Shown here piece by piece: positions 39,059 to 52,575 of a DNA stretch of 64,000 nucleotides (position 1 is its first letter; the number at the start of each line of letters is the position of its first letter). The stretch lies in NCBI RefSeq assembly GCF_001038625.1, contig NZ_CP011803.1, forward strand, positions 4,402,001 to 4,466,000. The letters are read 5' to 3'. The position numbers were made by a program, and so were the translations under genes. Origin of the DNA: Clostridium carboxidivorans P7 (lineage in GTDB: Bacteria > Bacillota > Clostridia > Clostridiales > Clostridiaceae). The notes under the pieces were generated by a model, which worked only from the letters and a program-made list of their open reading frames with translations, had not been told where the DNA came from and searched no databases.

Positions 39059-41128
39059 TTAATTAGTTTTCTTACCAGCTATTTGTTCTTGAATGCTCTT
39101 TGGAACTTCTTCATAATGATCAAATACCATTGAGTAAACTCCTCTACCTTGAGTTCTTGATCTCAATGTAGTTGCATATCCAAACATTTCTGAAAGTGGA
39201 ACAAATGCTCTTATTACTTCAGCACCTGCTCTTGGATCCATTCCTTCAATTCTACCTCTTCTTGAATTAACGTCTCCTATTACATCTCCCATGTATTCTT
39301 CTGGAATTACTATTTCAACTTTCATCATAGGTTCAAGTAATGCTGGATCTGCTTTTCCCATAGCATTTTTAAACGCCATAGATCCTGCAATCTTAAATGC
39401 CATTTCTGATGAATCGACATCATGGTATGATCCATCAACTAATTTAACTTTGAAGTTTATAACTGGATATCCAGCTACTATACCACTTTCGGCAGCTTCT
39501 TGTATACCATTATCAATTGGTCCTACATATTCCTTTGGAATAGCTCCACCAACAATAGCATTTTCAAATGTATATTCGCCTTCTGTTGGTTCCATTTCTA
39601 TCCAACAGTGACCGTATTGACCACGTCCACCAGACTGTCTAACAAATTTACCTTCAGCTTTAACAGCTTTTCTAATAGTTTCTTTATAAGCAACTTGAGG
39701 CTTACCAACATTACATTCTACTTTAAACTCTCTTTGAAGTCTATCAGCAATTATTTCAAGATGAAGTTCTCCCATTCCTGCTATAATTGTCTGTCCTGTT
39801 TCTTGATTAGTAAATGTTTTAAATGTAGGATCTTCTTCTGCAAGTTTAGCTAAAGCTATACCCATTTTTTCTTGACCAGCTTTTGTTTTTGGCTCTATAG
39901 CTACTTCTATAACTGGTTCTGGGAATTCCATACTTTCAAGTACAATTGGATTTGTTTCATCACAAAGAGTATTACCTGTAGTAGTTTCTTTTAATCCAAC
40001 TATTGCACCTAAATCTCCTGAACGAAGTTCTTCAACTTCTTCTCTATGATTTGCATGCATCTTAACAAGTCTTCCGATTCTTTCTTTTTTGCCCTTAGTT
40101 GAGTTATATACGTAAGAACCACTCTTCATTATTCCTGAGTAAACTCTAGTAAATGCTAATCTTCCTACAAATGGGTCTGTAGCAATCTTAAATGCTAATG
40201 CTGACATTGGAGCATTATCATCTGCTGGTCTTTCCATATCTTCTCCAGTTTCAGGATTTGTTCCTTTAATTGCTGGTATATCTAATGGTGATGGCATATA
40301 ATCAACTACAGCATCTATCATTGGTTGAACACCCTTGTTCTTATATGATGATCCACATGTAACAGGTACTATAGCATTTGCTATAACGCCTTTTCTAATG
40401 CCCATCTTTATTTCATCTATAGTTAATTCTTCTCCATCAAGATATTTCATCATCAATTCTTCATCTTGTTCAGCAACTGCTTCAATTAAAGCTGTTCTAT
40501 ATTCTGTTGCTTTATCTTGTAACTCTGCTGGTATTGCAACTTCGTCCATAACTTTTCCTAAATCATCTTCATATATTATAGCTTCATTGTTAACAAGATC
40601 TATGATTCCTTGGAACTTATCTTCAGCTCCTATTGGTAACTGTATTGGAATAGCATTACAATGTAATCTATCTCTTAACATATTTACGCACATATAAAAA
40701 TCAGCGCCTGTAGAATCCATCTTATTTACATATACCATTCTTGGTACTTTATAATTATCCGCCTGTCTCCATACAGTTTCTGTCTGAGGCTCAACTCCGC
40801 CTTTTGCATCTAATACAGTAACCGCTCCATCAAGAACTCTTAGTGATCTTTCAACTTCTACTGTAAAATCCACGTGTCCTGGTGTGTCTATTATGTTTAT
40901 AGCGTGATCTTTCCACATACAGAAAGTTGCTGCTGAAGTAATTGTTATACCTCTTTCTTGTTCTTGAACCATCCAGTCCATTGTAGCCTGACCTTCATGA
41001 ACTTCTCCTATTTTATGAGTTCTTCCGGTATAAAAAAGTATACGTTCTGTTGTAGTTGTTTTTCCTGCATCAATGTGAGCCATTATTCCAATATTACGGT
41101 ATTTGTCTAACGGATGTTGTCTTCCCAC
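39059..41128 (-). CDS. fusA: elongation factor G
   Basis: EF-G drives translocation. The 689-residue GTPase has G1 [13 protein letters not shown], the switch I region [14 protein letters not shown]3 [13 protein letters not shown] and G4 NKMD, followed by domains II-V. The start is GTG at 41126-41128 after AGGAGGAAAATTAA. A hairpin after rpsG precedes it. Confidence 0.98.
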   Translation of the reverse strand: MGRQHPLDKYRNIGIMAHIDAGKTTTTERILFYTGRTHKIGEVHEGQATMDWMVQEQERGITITSAATFCMWKDHAINIIDTPGHVDFTVEVERSLRVLDGAVTVLDAKGGVEPQTETVWRQADNYKVPRMVYVNKMDSTGADFYMCVNMLRDRLHCNAIPIQLPIGAEDKFQGIIDLVNNEAIIYEDDLGKVMDEVAIPAELQDKATEYRTALIEAVAEQDEELMMKYLDGEELTIDEIKMGIRKGVIANAIVPVTCGSSYKNKGVQPMIDAVVDYMPSPLDIPAIKGTNPETGEDMERPADDNAPMSALAFKIATDPFVGRLAFTRVYSGIMKSGSYVYNSTKGKKERIGRLVKMHANHREEVEELRSGDLGAIVGLKETTTGNTLCDETNPIVLESMEFPEPVIEVAIEPKTKAGQEKMGIALAKLAEEDPTFKTFTNQETGQTIIAGMGELHLEIIADRLQREFKVECNVGKPQVAYKETIRKAVKAEGKFVRQSGGRGQYGHCWIEMEPTEGEYTFENAIVGGAIPKEYVGPIDNGIQEAAESGIVAGYPVINFKVKLVDGSYHDVDSSEMAFKIAGSMAFKNAMGKADPALLEPMMKVEIVIPEEYMGDVIGDVNSRRGRIEGMDPRAGAEVIRAFVPLSEMFGYATTLRSRTQGRGVYSMVFDHYEEVPKSIQEQIAGKKTN

Positions 41129-41164
41129 TTAATTTTCCTCCTCTAAAGTATAAATTTAAATTTG

Positions 41165-41200
41165 ACAAAACTGTTTTGGTAAAAGCCAAAACAGTTTTGT
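41165..41200 (-). terminator. strong hairpin between rpsG and fusA
   Basis: ACAAAACTGTTTTGG / CCAAAACAGTTTTGT is a perfect 15-bp stem with a 6-base loop. The T-run after it on the minus strand is poor (TTTTGTCAAATTT), so it may be a partial terminator or processing site lowering or stabilising the fusA-tuf message. Confidence 0.6.
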
Positions 41201-41206
41201 TCATTA

Positions 41207-41821
<615 letters not shown>

Positions 41822-41842
41822 TCAAATCAATTTAGCTAAGCA

Positions 41843-42220
41843 TTATTTTTGCTTTGGCTTTTTAGCACCGTATTTTGATCTACTCTGTAATCTGTTAGCA
41901 ACTCCTGCTGAATCTAAGGCACCTCTGATGATGTGATATCTAACACCAGGAAGATCCTTAACTCTTCCTCCTCTTATAAGAACAACACTATGTTCTTGTA
42001 AGTTGTGGCCTACACCTGGAATGTAAGCAGTAACTTCAAACCCATTTGTTAATCTAACCCTAGCAATTTTTCTTAATGCTGAGTTTGGTTTCTTAGGTGT
42101 TGTAGTTTTTACTACTGTACAAACTCCTCTCTTTTGAGGACATTCCTTTAGTGCTGGTGCTGTTGATTTAGCACTTATTGTCTTTCTGCCTTTTCTTACT
42201 AATTGGCTTATAGTTGGCAT
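41843..42220 (-). CDS. rpsL: 30S ribosomal protein S12
   Basis: S12 lies at the decoding centre. The 125-residue protein starts [13 protein letters not shown] after AGGAGGTGTAAAT. It has [19 protein letters not shown], whose lysine (TPKKP) is a usual streptomycin-resistance position and is wild type here, and [17 protein letters not shown]. Confidence 0.98.
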   Translation of the reverse strand: MPTISQLVRKGRKTISAKSTAPALKECPQKRGVCTVVKTTTPKKPNSALRKIARVRLTNGFEVTAYIPGVGHNLQEHSVVLIRGGRVKDLPGVRYHIIRGALDSAGVANRLQSRSKYGAKKPKQK

Positions 42221-42335
42221 ATTTACACCTCCTTTAAAAAATATCAACTAACTTAGAAATTTATCTAAGAAGCTAACTAAGTAACAAATTAAAATTTATG
42301 TTAAATTATATCTGTAAGCTATTTAAATTGAGAAT

Positions 42336-42578
42336 TTAATTTTTTAACACTGCTGCTGTTGCTGCTCCGACGTCTATTCCACAAAGCTTTCCTAATTCTT
42401 TCATACTATCTACATATACTAGCTCTAGAGACATTTCCTCGACTAATAATTTTACAGGTTGTATAAACTTATCATCGGCATCTTTTGCTATATAAACAGT
42501 TTTTACAGTTCCTGCCTTCATAGCTTTAATTGTTTGCTTTACACCAACAACCTTATTGCCTTCAAGTCTAAGAATCAT
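42336..42578 (-). CDS. L7Ae-family K-turn-binding ribosomal protein
   Basis: This 80-residue protein of the L7Ae/L30e/Gadd45 family is similar to B. subtilis YbxF and lies between rpoC and rpsL as in other Firmicutes. VGVKQTIKAMKAGTVKTVYIA gives the RNA-binding N-terminus and LCGIDVGAATAAVLKN the end. Relatives bind K-turn RNA; the target here is unknown. Confidence 0.92.
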   Translation of the reverse strand: MILRLEGNKVVGVKQTIKAMKAGTVKTVYIAKDADDKFIQPVKLLVEEMSLELVYVDSMKELGKLCGIDVGAATAAVLKN

Positions 42579-42607
42579 TATTACTTTTCCTCCCTTACAG
42601 TGCTATG

Positions 42608-42634
42608 GAGACAAAGTTATAAAAACTTTGTCTC
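42608..42634 (-). other. hairpin between rpoC and the L7Ae-like gene, no T-run
   Basis: GAGACAAAGTT-ATAAA-AACTTTGTCTC is an 11-bp perfect stem. On the minus strand no T-run follows, so it is not a standard terminator; it might be an RNA-processing site, an attenuator, or a binding site for the protein encoded just downstream. Confidence 0.5.
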
Positions 42635-42690
42635 TTTCAAAAACATACAGATGTATTTTATCATTTTAAACCTACTATGTCAACAAATTA

Positions 42691-45600
42691 TTAAACTTCT
42701 ATTTCATTATTACTAATTTGTTTTTCCTCTGATTCTTTTTCAGTATTGATTTTGATAGATCTGTACCTTGTCATACCTGTTCCAGCAGGTATCAACTTAC
42801 CAATAATTACATTTTCTTTTAATCCTAGTAAAGGATCAACTTTTCCTTTAATAGCTGCATCAGTAAGTACTCTTGTTGTTTCTTGGAATGAAGCAGCTGA
42901 AAGGAATGAATCTGTAGCCAAAGCAGCCTTAGTTATACCAAGTAACGCAACTCTACCTTGTGCTGGTCTTTCACCTCTAGCTTCTGCTTTTGCATTTTGT
43001 TCATCAAAATCAAACATATCTATCATTGTACCTGGTAATAATTCTGTATCACCAGAATCTTCTATTTTTATTTTTCTTGTCATCTGTCTTACTACTACTT
43101 CAAGATGTTTGTCATTTATATCAACACCTTGTAATCTATAAACTTTTTGAACTTCAGATAGAAGATAATTTTTAACTCCTAAAACACCTTTAATTCTTAT
43201 TATATCATGCGGATTAACAGAACCTTCTGTTATTTCATCTCCAGCACTTATTGCATCTCCATTAGATACCTTAATTCTTGAACCAAATGGTATATCATAA
43301 GTTACTTCTTCACCTGCATCTGTAATTACAGAAATAGTTCTCTTCTTCTTAGTTTCTTCCATTTTTACAGTACCAGAAACTTCACTTACTATAGCAAGAC
43401 CCTTAGGTTTTCTAGCCTCAAATAATTCCTCAACTCTTGGAAGACCTTGAGTTATATCAGACCCAGCAACTCCACCAGTATGGAAAGTTCTCATAGTAAG
43501 CTGAGTACCTGGTTCTCCTATACTTTGTGCTGCTATTATACCAACAGATTCTCCCATACTTATTTTTTGAGCAGTAGCCATATTCATTCCATAACATTTT
43601 GCACATACTCCGTGTTTAGATTTACATGTAAATACAGATCTAATTGTTACTTTTTTGATCCCTAACTTATCAACTTTCTCTGCAATCTTACTATCCATGT
43701 AATCATTTTTATGGACTAATATTTCACCAGTATTTGGATCCATTATATCTTCTGCTGAATATCTTCCTGTAAGTCTTTCAGCTAAGCTCTCTATTACTTC
43801 GTTTCCTTCCTTTATTTCAGAAACATCATATCCTGCTTGTGTTCCACAATCTTCTTCTCTTACTATAACATCCTGGCTTACATCAACTAACCTTCTTGTC
43901 AAATATCCTGAGTCTGCAGTCTTTAAAGCAGTATCTGCATTACCTTTTCTAGCTCCGTGAGTTGATATAAAGTATTCCATTACGTTTAGACCTTCTCTGA
44001 ATGAAGCTCTTATAGGTAATTCTATAATCTTACCAGATGGATTAGCCATAAGACCTCTCATACCAGCAAGTTGCTTAATCTGGCTCTTAGAACCTCTGGC
44101 TCCTGAATCTGCCATCATAAATATTGGGTTGAATCTATCCAAGTTATCCATAAGTGCATCTGCAACATCTTCTGTTGTTTTAGTCCATCTTTCTATAACT
44201 CTTTCATATCTTTCATCTTCAGATATAAAACCTCTTCTATACATTTTCTGAATTTTATCAACTGCTGCGTCAGTTTCTGCAAGTAATGTTTTCTTAGCTT
44301 CAGGAACCTCCATATCTGAAGTAGAAACTGTAATAGCTCCTATACTTGAGTAGTGATATCCTTTTGCTTTTATCTTATCAAGCATTATAGATGTTTTAGT
44401 AGCTCCATGCTTCATATAGCATTTGTCTATAATTGTACCAAGGTTTTTCTTTGTTACAAGGAAATCTACTTCTAATTTAAACTCATTTTCTGGAAGACTT
44501 CTATCAATAAATCCTAAATCTTGTGGTATTGATTCGTTAAATATTATTTTTCCTGGTGTTGTATCTATTATTCCAGTAATAAGTTTTCCATCTTCAATTT
44601 TGCTCATTTTTACTTTTATCTTAGCATGAATACTAATTTGCTTTAATTGGTAAACCATAATTACTTCATCTGGTGATGAGAAATATCTTCCTTCTCCTAA
44701 TTCTTCATCCTTATCTATTGTTAGATAATATGAACCTAGAACCATATCCTGAGTAGGAATAACAACTGGCTTACCATCTGATGGTTTCATTATGTTATGT
44801 GCAGCAAGCATTAAAAATCTAGCTTCTGATTGTGCTTCAACAGATAGTGGAACATGGACTGCCATTTGGTCTCCATCAAAATCTGCATTATACGCTGTAC
44901 ATGCTAAAGGATGAAGTTTTATAGCTCTACCTTCTACAAGTACAGGTTGGAATGCTTGAATTCCCAATCTATGAAGAGTCGGAGCACGGTTTAGAAGTAC
45001 TGGATGATCAGATATTACTTCTTCAAGTACATCCCATACTTGAGATTGAACTCTTTCAACCATTCTCTTAGCACTCTTTATATTATGTGCCACTCCACTT
45101 TCAACAAGCTTTTTCATTACAAAAGGCTTAAATAATTCAAGTGCCATTTCTTTTGGAAGTCCGCACTGATACATCTTAAGTTCAGGTCCAACAACTATAA
45201 CTGAACGTCCTGAGTAGTCAACACGTTTTCCAAGCAAGTTTTGTCTAAATCTTCCTTGCTTACCCTTTAACATATCAGATAATGATTTTAGAGGTCTGTT
45301 TCCAGGACCAGTTACTGGTCTTCCCCTTCTTCCATTATCTATAAGTGCATCTACTGCTTCTTGAAGCATTCTTTTCTCGTTTCTAACTATTATGTCTGGT
45401 GCACCTAAATCTAAAAGTTTTTTAAGTCTATTATTTCTATTAATAACTCTTCTGTAAAGATCATTTAAATCTGATGTTGCAAATCTTCCACCATCAAGTT
45501 GAACCATAGGTCTCAAATCTGGAGGAATTACAGGAATTACATCTATAATCATCCATTCAGGTCTATTTCTAGATTTTCTAAATGACTCTACTACTTCAAG

Positions 45601-46230
45601 TCTTCTTATTATTCTTACTTTCTTCTGTCCTGTGCTAGTTTTTAAATCCTCTTTTAACTCAATAGATGATTGTTCCAAATCTATTTCTTCTAAAAGTCTT
45701 TTAATAGACTCAGCACCCATTCCAGCAACAAAACTTTCATCACCATATTTATCAACAGCTTCTCTATATTCTTTTTCATTTAGCAGTTGTTTTTTTAGTA
45801 ATGGAGTTTCTTTAGGATCTAATACAACATAAGATGCAAAATATAGTATTTTTTCTAGCGCTCTTGGTGACATATCTAATATAAGTCCCATACGTGATGG
45901 TATTCCCTTAAAGTACCAAATATGAGATACAGGTGCTGCCAATTCTATATGGCCCATTCTCTCACGTCTTACTTTAGCTTTAGTAACTTCTACACCACAT
46001 CTATCACATACTATGCCTTTGTATCTTATTCTTTTATATTTACCGCAGTGACATTCCCAGTCTTTTATAGGTCCAAAAATTCTTTCACAAAATAGCCCGT
46101 CTCTTTCAGGTTTCAAAGTTCTGTAATTTATTGTTTCAGGCTTTTTTACTTCACCTCTTGACCATTCTCTTATTTTTTCTGGTGAAGCCAACCCTATTTG
46201 TAATGCATCAAAATTATTTAATTCAAACAA
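42691..46230 (-). CDS. rpoC: RNA polymerase beta' subunit
   Basis: The catalytic subunit of RNA polymerase, 1179 residues. The zinc site near the start ([20 protein letters not shown]), the active-site motif [12 protein letters not shown] with three aspartates holding Mg, the second zinc cluster in the C-terminal half ([15 protein letters not shown]) and [16 protein letters not shown] are all visible. It lies 17 bases after rpoB. Confidence 0.99.
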   Translation of the reverse strand: MFELNNFDALQIGLASPEKIREWSRGEVKKPETINYRTLKPERDGLFCERIFGPIKDWECHCGKYKRIRYKGIVCDRCGVEVTKAKVRRERMGHIELAAPVSHIWYFKGIPSRMGLILDMSPRALEKILYFASYVVLDPKETPLLKKQLLNEKEYREAVDKYGDESFVAGMGAESIKRLLEEIDLEQSSIELKEDLKTSTGQKKVRIIRRLEVVESFRKSRNRPEWMIIDVIPVIPPDLRPMVQLDGGRFATSDLNDLYRRVINRNNRLKKLLDLGAPDIIVRNEKRMLQEAVDALIDNGRRGRPVTGPGNRPLKSLSDMLKGKQGRFRQNLLGKRVDYSGRSVIVVGPELKMYQCGLPKEMALELFKPFVMKKLVESGVAHNIKSAKRMVERVQSQVWDVLEEVISDHPVLLNRAPTLHRLGIQAFQPVLVEGRAIKLHPLACTAYNADFDGDQMAVHVPLSVEAQSEARFLMLAAHNIMKPSDGKPVVIPTQDMVLGSYYLTIDKDEELGEGRYFSSPDEVIMVYQLKQISIHAKIKVKMSKIEDGKLITGIIDTTPGKIIFNESIPQDLGFIDRSLPENEFKLEVDFLVTKKNLGTIIDKCYMKHGATKTSIMLDKIKAKGYHYSSIGAITVSTSDMEVPEAKKTLLAETDAAVDKIQKMYRRGFISEDERYERVIERWTKTTEDVADALMDNLDRFNPIFMMADSGARGSKSQIKQLAGMRGLMANPSGKIIELPIRASFREGLNVMEYFISTHGARKGNADTALKTADSGYLTRRLVDVSQDVIVREEDCGTQAGYDVSEIKEGNEVIESLAERLTGRYSAEDIMDPNTGEILVHKNDYMDSKIAEKVDKLGIKKVTIRSVFTCKSKHGVCAKCYGMNMATAQKISMGESVGIIAAQSIGEPGTQLTMRTFHTGGVAGSDITQGLPRVEELFEARKPKGLAIVSEVSGTVKMEETKKKRTISVITDAGEEVTYDIPFGSRIKVSNGDAISAGDEITEGSVNPHDIIRIKGVLGVKNYLLSEVQKVYRLQGVDINDKHLEVVVRQMTRKIKIEDSGDTELLPGTMIDMFDFDEQNAKAEARGERPAQGRVALLGITKAALATDSFLSAASFQETTRVLTDAAIKGKVDPLLGLKENVIIGKLIPAGTGMTRYRSIKINTEKESEEKQISNNEIEV

Positions 46231-46247
46231 GGGTACATCCTCCCTTC

Positions 46248-49200
46248 CTAATGTTCGTCATTAAAATCATCTATTTCTAAATTACCTTGAATTTCATCTA
46301 AAGATAAGTCATCATAGTCAAGTTCTAAATCTTCATCACTATCTTCAGATTCAACATAATCATCAGTTGGAGTTGGTGGAACGAACTCTTCGCTTCCTTC
46401 CATATTTACACCTAAATCTTGTATTTCTTCATCTACAGATTCTTTTAATTTAATTTCTTGATTGTCATCATTAAGCACTTTTACATCTAAGCATAAAGCC
46501 TGCAATTCTTTTATAAGAACCTTAAATGATTCAGGAACTCCAGGTTCTGGTATATTCTCACCCTTAACAATAGCTTCATAAGTCTTAACTCTTCCTACAA
46601 CGTCATCAGATTTAACTGTTAATATTTCTTGAAGTGTATGAGCAGCACCATATGCTTCTAAAGCCCAAACTTCCATTTCTCCAAATCTTTGTCCTCCGAA
46701 CTGTGCTTTACCACCTAATGGCTGTTGAGTAACTAATGAATATGGTCCAGTAGATCTAGCATGTATTTTATCATCAACCAAATGTGCAAGTTTTAATATA
46801 TACATGTATCCAACTGTTACTGGATTGTCAAATGCGTCTCCAGTTCTTCCATCATATAGTACTGTTTTTCCACTCTCATCATATCCTGCATCCTTTAAAC
46901 ATTGTACTATATCTTCTTCCGTTGCTCCATCAAATACAGGAGTTGCTATATGCCATCCCATTTCACTAGCTGCCCATCCTAAGTGAACTTCAAGTACCTG
47001 ACCTATGTTCATACGAGAAGGAACGCCTAGAGGATTCAAACATATTTGAAGTGGTCTTCCATCTGGTAAGAAAGGCATATCTTCTTCTGGTAACACTCTT
47101 GATATAACACCTTTGTTACCATGTCTTCCTGCCATTTTATCTCCTACAGATATTTTTCTTTTTTGAACTATATAGCATCTAACTAACTTGTTAACTCCTG
47201 GTGGAAGTTCATCTCCATTTTCTCTTGTAAATATTTTCACATCTACAATTATACCAGCTTCACCATGAGGTACTCTAAGTGAAGTATCTCTTACTTCCCT
47301 AGCTTTTTCTCCGAATATTGCTCTAAGTAATCTTTCTTCTGCTGTAAGTTCTGTTTCTCCCTTTGGAGTAACTTTACCTACTAATATATCTCCAGACCTT
47401 ACCTCGGCACCTATTCTTATTATTCCTCTTTCATCTATATCCTTTAAAGCATCTTCACCAACATTTGGTATATCTCTTGTTATTTCTTCTGGTCCTAATT
47501 TTGTATCTCTTGCTTCTGCTTCATATTCTTCTATATGAATTGATGTAAACACATCTTTTTTAACTAGTTCTTCTGATATAAGCATAGCATCTTCATAGTT
47601 ATAACCTTCCCATGTTATAAATCCCATTCTTATGTTTTTACCTAATGCAATTTCTCCAAGGTCTGTAGATGGTCCATCTGATAATACTGTTCCCTTATCT
47701 ACTTTTTCACCTTTACTTACTATAGGTCTTTGATTTATACACGAACTTTGGTTAGATCTTTTAAATTTTAAAAGTCTATAGGTATCTATGCCACCATCTG
47801 AATCCCTTTTTACTCTTACTTCATTAGCACTAACATAAACAACTGTTCCAGCATTTTTAGCCTTAGGAAGAACCCCTGAATCTACAGCTGCTTTAAACTC
47901 TATACCTGTTCCTACAATAGGAGCTTGAGGTTTTAATAGAGGTACTGCTTGACGCTGCATGTTAGATCCCATAAGCGCACGGCTGGCATCATCATTCTCA
48001 AGGAATGGTATCATAGCTGTAGCTACAGAAACTATCTGTCTAGCAGATATATCCATAAGATCAACATCTTGAGCTGGAACTACAAGTACATCTTCTTGAT
48101 CTCTTACTGTTACTTTACTGTCTATAAAATGTCCCTCTTCATCAAGCGGTTCATTTGCCTGCGCAATGACATATTCATCTTCTTCGTCTGCTGTCATATA
48201 TACTATTTTCTTTTGAACTGTACCAGTCTTTTTATCTACTATTCTATAAGGTGTTTCTATAAATCCATACTCATTTACCTTTGCATAAGCAGCCAATGAG
48301 TTAATAAGTCCTATATTTGGACCTTCTGGTGTTTCTATAGGACACATTCTACCATAATGTGAATGGTGAACGTCTCTAACTTCAAAACCAGCCCTTTCTC
48401 TTGAAAGTCCACCTGGTCCTAATGCTGATAGTCTTCTCTTATGAGTAAGTTCTGATAACGGATTTGTTTGATCCATAAACTGTGAAAGCTGTGAACTACC
48501 AAAGAATTCTTTTATAGCAGCTGCCACAGGTCTAATATTTATCAAAGCTTGTGGAGTTATAACTTCTTGATCTTGAATAGTCATTCTTTCTTTAACTACT
48601 CTTTCCATTCTAGATAGACCTATTCTAAATTGATTCTGAAGTAATTCACCAACAGATCTAAGTCTTCTATTACCAAGATGATCAATATCATCTGTATGAC
48701 CAATATCGTATGGTAATCCTAGCTCATAATTTATAGTAGTATATATATCATCTCTTATTATATGTTTTGGTATCAATGCATGTATATTCTTCTTAATTTG
48801 TTCTTTTATACTATCTTCATCACTATAATTATCCAATATTTGTTTTAAAGCAGGATAATGTACAAGCTCTTTTATATTTAAGTCATCTATATTAAAGTCC
48901 ACAAAATTATGTATGTTTACAAAGTTATTACCTATAATTTTTATAACTCTATCCTCAAGTTGAACATTTACCATATTAACGCCACAATTTTGAATTTCTA
49001 GAGCTTTTTCTCTACTTATTTTTTCACCCTTTTCAACAAGTATTTCACCTGTTTGTGGGTTAACAATATCTTGTGCAGATATCTGATTGGCAATTCTAAG
49101 ATTTAAAGCCAACTTTTTATTAAACTTATATCTTCCAACCCTTGAAAGATCATATCTCTTAGGATCAAAAAATAATGATTCAATAAGTGATTGAGCACTA

Positions 49201-49946
49201 TCAACTGTAGGTGGTTCACCTGGTCTTAATCTCTTATATATTTCAAGTAGTGCCTCTTCACGTGTTTTTGTATTATCTTTTTCTATTGTTGCTTTTAATC
49301 TTTCATCTTCGCCAAAAAACTCAGTAATTTCGGCATCTGTTCCATAACCCATTGCTCTTGCAAGAATAGTTATAGGTAATTTTCTTGTTTTGTCTATTCT
49401 TACATATATTATGTCATTGGAATCTGTTTCATATTCTAGCCAAGCACCTCTGTTTGGTATTACTGTTGCAGAAAAAAGTTTTTTACCTGTTTTATCAACT
49501 GACATATCATAATAAACACCTGGTGATCTTACCAATTGACTAACTATTACTCTTTCAGCTCCATTAATAATAAACGTTCCTTGCTCTGTCATAAGAGGAA
49601 AATCTCCCATGAAAACTTCCTGTTCTTTTACTTCACCAGTCTCTTTGTTTAATAGTCTAACTTTTACTTTTAAAGGCGCTGCATACGTAGAATCTCTTTC
49701 TTTGCATTCTTCAACAGTGTATTTAATATTATCCATATCTAGTTTGTATCCAACAAATTCTAGATTTAGATTACCTGTATAATCCTGAATAGGATTAATA
49801 TCATCAAATACTTCCTGTAAACCTTCCTTTAAAAACCAATTATAGGAATTTAGCTGTACCTCAATTAAATTAGGCATTTCACCTACTTCTTTAAGTTTGG
49901 AAAAGCTCATTCTTGTTCTCTTACCAACCTGGACAGGATGTACCAT
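46248..49946 (-). CDS. rpoB: RNA polymerase beta subunit
   Basis: This 1232-residue subunit contains the rifampicin pocket, where [20 protein letters not shown] and [19 protein letters not shown] are unaltered at the usual resistance positions. [13 protein letters not shown] and the C-terminal end of acidic repeats ([13 protein letters not shown]) follow. AAGGGGTGAG precedes the ATG. It has its own promoter upstream at 50129-50157. Confidence 0.99.
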   Translation of the reverse strand: MVHPVQVGKRTRMSFSKLKEVGEMPNLIEVQLNSYNWFLKEGLQEVFDDINPIQDYTGNLNLEFVGYKLDMDNIKYTVEECKERDSTYAAPLKVKVRLLNKETGEVKEQEVFMGDFPLMTEQGTFIINGAERVIVSQLVRSPGVYYDMSVDKTGKKLFSATVIPNRGAWLEYETDSNDIIYVRIDKTRKLPITILARAMGYGTDAEITEFFGEDERLKATIEKDNTKTREEALLEIYKRLRPGEPPTVDSAQSLIESLFFDPKRYDLSRVGRYKFNKKLALNLRIANQISAQDIVNPQTGEILVEKGEKISREKALEIQNCGVNMVNVQLEDRVIKIIGNNFVNIHNFVDFNIDDLNIKELVHYPALKQILDNYSDEDSIKEQIKKNIHALIPKHIIRDDIYTTINYELGLPYDIGHTDDIDHLGNRRLRSVGELLQNQFRIGLSRMERVVKERMTIQDQEVITPQALINIRPVAAAIKEFFGSSQLSQFMDQTNPLSELTHKRRLSALGPGGLSRERAGFEVRDVHHSHYGRMCPIETPEGPNIGLINSLAAYAKVNEYGFIETPYRIVDKKTGTVQKKIVYMTADEEDEYVIAQANEPLDEEGHFIDSKVTVRDQEDVLVVPAQDVDLMDISARQIVSVATAMIPFLENDDASRALMGSNMQRQAVPLLKPQAPIVGTGIEFKAAVDSGVLPKAKNAGTVVYVSANEVRVKRDSDGGIDTYRLLKFKRSNQSSCINQRPIVSKGEKVDKGTVLSDGPSTDLGEIALGKNIRMGFITWEGYNYEDAMLISEELVKKDVFTSIHIEEYEAEARDTKLGPEEITRDIPNVGEDALKDIDERGIIRIGAEVRSGDILVGKVTPKGETELTAEERLLRAIFGEKAREVRDTSLRVPHGEAGIIVDVKIFTRENGDELPPGVNKLVRCYIVQKRKISVGDKMAGRHGNKGVISRVLPEEDMPFLPDGRPLQICLNPLGVPSRMNIGQVLEVHLGWAASEMGWHIATPVFDGATEEDIVQCLKDAGYDESGKTVLYDGRTGDAFDNPVTVGYMYILKLAHLVDDKIHARSTGPYSLVTQQPLGGKAQFGGQRFGEMEVWALEAYGAAHTLQEILTVKSDDVVGRVKTYEAIVKGENIPEPGVPESFKVLIKELQALCLDVKVLNDDNQEIKLKESVDEEIQDLGVNMEGSEEFVPPTPTDDYVESEDSDEDLELDYDDLSLDEIQGNLEIDDFNDEH

Positions 49947-50128
49947 TGACTCTCACCCCTTGCATAAACTAAAAATAACCAAAAACACAACTTTCTTATA
50001 TAGTAGGTGCTTCTGGATTGATTACATTACCATCAAATTATTATAACCTATTTTTCATAATTAATTCAAATCATTTAAATTAAAAATTAAATATATGTTT
50101 AATTTTTAATTAATCAATGCAATTTATT

Positions 50129-50157
50129 ATTTTATCATAACATGTTTAAATTGTCAA
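50129..50157 (-). promoter_or_regulatory. sigma-A promoter of rpoB-rpoC
   Basis: TTGACA (50152-50157), a 17-base spacer and TAAAAT (50129-50134) with TGA just before the -10 are read on the minus strand. The start near 50122 leaves a leader of about 175 AT-rich bases before rpoB, in which I see no strong fold. Confidence 0.85.
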
Positions 50158-50189
50158 TTGCTTTCTACAATTATATAAAATGTTTTAAA

Positions 50190-50219
50190 AAAGAGGCACT
50201 TTTTATAAAGTGCCTCTTT
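50190..50219 (-). terminator. terminator after rplL
   Basis: AAAGAGGCACTTT / AAAGTGCCTCTTT, a perfect 13-bp stem with a 4-base loop, is followed on the minus strand by TTTAAAA. It separates rplJ-rplL from rpoB. Confidence 0.9.
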
Positions 50220-50232
50220 AATTTGTGAATTA

Positions 50233-50598
50233 CTATTTTATTTCAACAGTAGCTCCAACTTCTGAAAGTTTAGCTTTTATAGCTTCAGCATCTTCTTTAC
50301 TTACGCCTTCTTTTAATGTCTTAGGAGCTCCATCAACTACTTCTTTAGCTTCTTTCAATCCTAATCCTGTTATCTCTCTAACAGCTTTTATAACTTTAAT
50401 TTTTTCTGAACCTGCTTCTGCTAATACTACATCAAATTCAGTTTTTTCTTCTGCAGCAGCGCCTGCAACAGCACCACCTGCAACAGCAACTGGAGCAGCA
50501 GCACTTACACCAAATTCTTCTTCACATGCTTTAACTAATTCGTTTAATTCTAAAACGCTCATTTCTTTTATAGCTTGAATTATTTCTTCTCTTGTCAT
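50233..50598 (-). CDS. rplL: 50S ribosomal protein L7/L12
   Basis: L7/L12 makes the flexible stalk that recruits GTPase factors. The 121-residue protein has the dimerising N-terminus, an Ala/Gly hinge ([16 protein letters not shown]) and the C-terminal domain [20 protein letters not shown]. It follows rplJ by 33 bases. Confidence 0.98.
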   Translation of the reverse strand: MTREEIIQAIKEMSVLELNELVKACEEEFGVSAAAPVAVAGGAVAGAAAEEKTEFDVVLAEAGSEKIKVIKAVREITGLGLKEAKEVVDGAPKTLKEGVSKEDAEAIKAKLSEVGATVEIK

Positions 50599-50631
50599 TA
50601 TTAGACACCTCCAAAATTTCTCTTTTTTAAA

Positions 50632-51132
50632 TTAAGCTTCTTCTGATTCTTTGTTTTCTTTAATAGCATTTAATAAGTATGCAAGATTTGATAATGGAGC
50701 CTTGAAGCTTCCAAGTAATTTTGCAATAAGAACTTCTTTTGGTGGTATTGTTGCAAGTTGTTTAACTTTATCAACATCAAAGATTTCTCCTTGAACTATT
50801 CCGCCTTTAAGTTCTAATTTTTTATGATCCTTTGCAAAATCATTAAGTATTCTTGCTGGAGCAGTTGGATCTTCATATCCAAATGCTACTGATAAAGGAC
50901 CTTGAAGTACACTCTCTATTTCGCCAAGTCCTAATTCTTTTGCTGCTAATGTAGTTAAAGTATTCTTATAAACTTTATATTCAACACCAGCTTCTCTTAA
51001 CTTTGATCTAAGCACTGTATCTTCTTCAACTGTTAATCCTTGATATTGAGCAAAGATTATACCTTGTGCTTTTTCCATTTTTTCTTTTATTTCTGAAACT
51101 TTAGCTTCTTTTAATTGTCTATTCTTTCCCAC
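50632..51132 (-). CDS. rplJ: 50S ribosomal protein L10
   Basis: L10 anchors the L7/L12 stalk and represses its own operon by binding the leader. The 166-residue protein starts [20 protein letters not shown] and has [19 protein letters not shown]. The long leader upstream fits the known L10 control. Confidence 0.98.
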   Translation of the reverse strand: MGKNRQLKEAKVSEIKEKMEKAQGIIFAQYQGLTVEEDTVLRSKLREAGVEYKVYKNTLTTLAAKELGLGEIESVLQGPLSVAFGYEDPTAPARILNDFAKDHKKLELKGGIVQGEIFDVDKVKQLATIPPKEVLIAKLLGSFKAPLSNLAYLLNAIKENKESEEA

Positions 51133-51181
51133 TGTGTGTCCACCTCCTCACAGTTTATACTGCAATTATACAAAATTTAAA

Positions 51182-51297
51182 GGTCCCTCCGAAGACGCAG
51201 AGAGACCAACCATAATCTTTATATTGGAACCCTCGGTAGGTTGTTAACGTTACGCTTTCGCACCCACTGTCTACGGAATATTTACTTGTTAACCCTT
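51182..51297 (-). ncRNA. L10 leader (autoregulatory) upstream of rplJ
   Basis: On the minus strand the leader begins AGGGTTAACAAGT and ends in the hairpin GGTCTCTCTG-CGTCTTC-GGAGGGACC (51182-51207) followed by TTTAAATTTTG. GGGTTAACAA pairs with TTGTTAACCC-like sequence further on. Rfam knows an L10 leader at this place in Firmicutes; L10(L12)4 binding is thought to stop expression. Confidence 0.8.
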
Positions 51298-51300
51298 AGA

Positions 51301-51329
51301 ATTATACATAAATTTAAAATCTATGTCAA
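51301..51329 (-). promoter_or_regulatory. sigma-A promoter of rplJ-rplL
   Basis: TTGACA (51324-51329), a 17-base spacer and TATAAT (51301-51306): a full consensus match on the minus strand. It overlaps the very end of rplA's downstream region, with the start near 51294 at the head of the L10 leader. Confidence 0.9.
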
Positions 51330-51331
51330 TA

Positions 51332-52021
51332 CTACTCTAAAACTTTTGTTGGATTTATTTTAACTCCTGGTCCCATAGTACTTGAAACTACTACTGACTT
51401 CAAGTATTGTCCTTTTGCTGCTGCTGGTTTAGCTTTAACTACAGCTTCCATTAATACATGGAAGTTTTCAGATAACTTTTGTTCACCAAAAGATTTCTTT
51501 CCAATTGCAACATGGACTATAGCAGTTTTATCAACTCTGTATTCAACTTTACCAGCTTTGATATCAGCTATTGCTTTTGAAACATCAAAAGTAACTGTTC
51601 CTGATTTTGGGTTTGGCATTAATCCCTTAGGTCCTAATACTCTACCTAATCTACCAACAACACCCATCATATCTGGAGTTGCAACTACTACATCAAAATC
51701 AAACCAATTTTCTTTTTGAATCTTTTGAACAAGTTCTTCTGCTCCAACGAATTCAGCACCTGCTGCTTCAGCTTCTTTTGCTTTTTCGCCTTTAGCAAAA
51801 ACTAAAACTCTAACTTTTTTTCCTGTTCCATGAGGAAGTACTACTGCTCCTCTAACTTGTTGATCTGCATGTCTTGGATCAACACCAAGTCTTAAAGCTA
51901 ATTCTATAGTTTCATCAAATTTAGCCTTTGATGTTTTTACTGCAAGTTCCATAGCTTCTGCAGGTGTATATAATACATTTTTATCAACTAGCTTAGCACT
52001 TTCTCTATAATTTTTTCCCAT
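51332..52021 (-). CDS. rplA: 50S ribosomal protein L1
   Basis: L1 forms the movable stalk at the E site. The 229-residue protein has [35 protein letters not shown] and [14 protein letters not shown]. It follows rplK by 56 bases. Confidence 0.98.
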   Translation of the reverse strand: MGKNYRESAKLVDKNVLYTPAEAMELAVKTSKAKFDETIELALRLGVDPRHADQQVRGAVVLPHGTGKKVRVLVFAKGEKAKEAEAAGAEFVGAEELVQKIQKENWFDFDVVVATPDMMGVVGRLGRVLGPKGLMPNPKSGTVTFDVSKAIADIKAGKVEYRVDKTAIVHVAIGKKSFGEQKLSENFHVLMEAVVKAKPAAAKGQYLKSVVVSSTMGPGVKINPTKVLE

Positions 52022-52077
52022 TATTAATCCTCCTTCGTGGTTTTAACGGTTTTTACCTCCCACCATATTAGACCAGA

Positions 52078-52503
52078 TTATTCTTCTACAGTTATTCCCA
52101 TGCTTCTAGCTGTTCCTGCTATCATACTCATAGCAGCTTCAACTGATCCTGCATTTAGGTCTGGCATTTTTGTTTCAGCTATTTGTCTTAACTGATCCTT
52201 TGTAACTTTAGCAACCTTAGTTTTATTTGGTACACCAGAACCACTTTCTATTCCTACTGCTTTTTTAAGTAATACTGCTGCTGGTGGAGTCTTTAGTATA
52301 AAACTAAATGATCTATCCTGATATACAGTAATTACTACTGGAATTATTAATCCTGCTTGACTAGCAGTTTTAGCATTAAATTCTTTACAGAATCCCATTA
52401 TGTTTACACCATGCTGTCCAAGTGCTGGTCCAACTGGTGGTGCTGGAGTTGCTTTTCCTGCAGCAAGCTGAAGTTTAATCATTCCTACTACTTTTTTAGC
52501 CAT
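52078..52503 (-). CDS. rplK: 50S ribosomal protein L11
   Basis: L11 lies at the GTPase-associated centre and is the thiostrepton target. The 141-residue protein shows [35 protein letters not shown] and the end [14 protein letters not shown]. It follows nusG. Confidence 0.98.
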   Translation of the reverse strand: MAKKVVGMIKLQLAAGKATPAPPVGPALGQHGVNIMGFCKEFNAKTASQAGLIIPVVITVYQDRSFSFILKTPPAAVLLKKAVGIESGSGVPNKTKVAKVTKDQLRQIAETKMPDLNAGSVEAAMSMIAGTARSMGITVEE

Positions 52504-52575
52504 GAATTTACACCTCCTAAAATGTGGTTAATACGGACTTTGTCCTCCCACTTATTAAGGCTCTCGCCTTATAGA

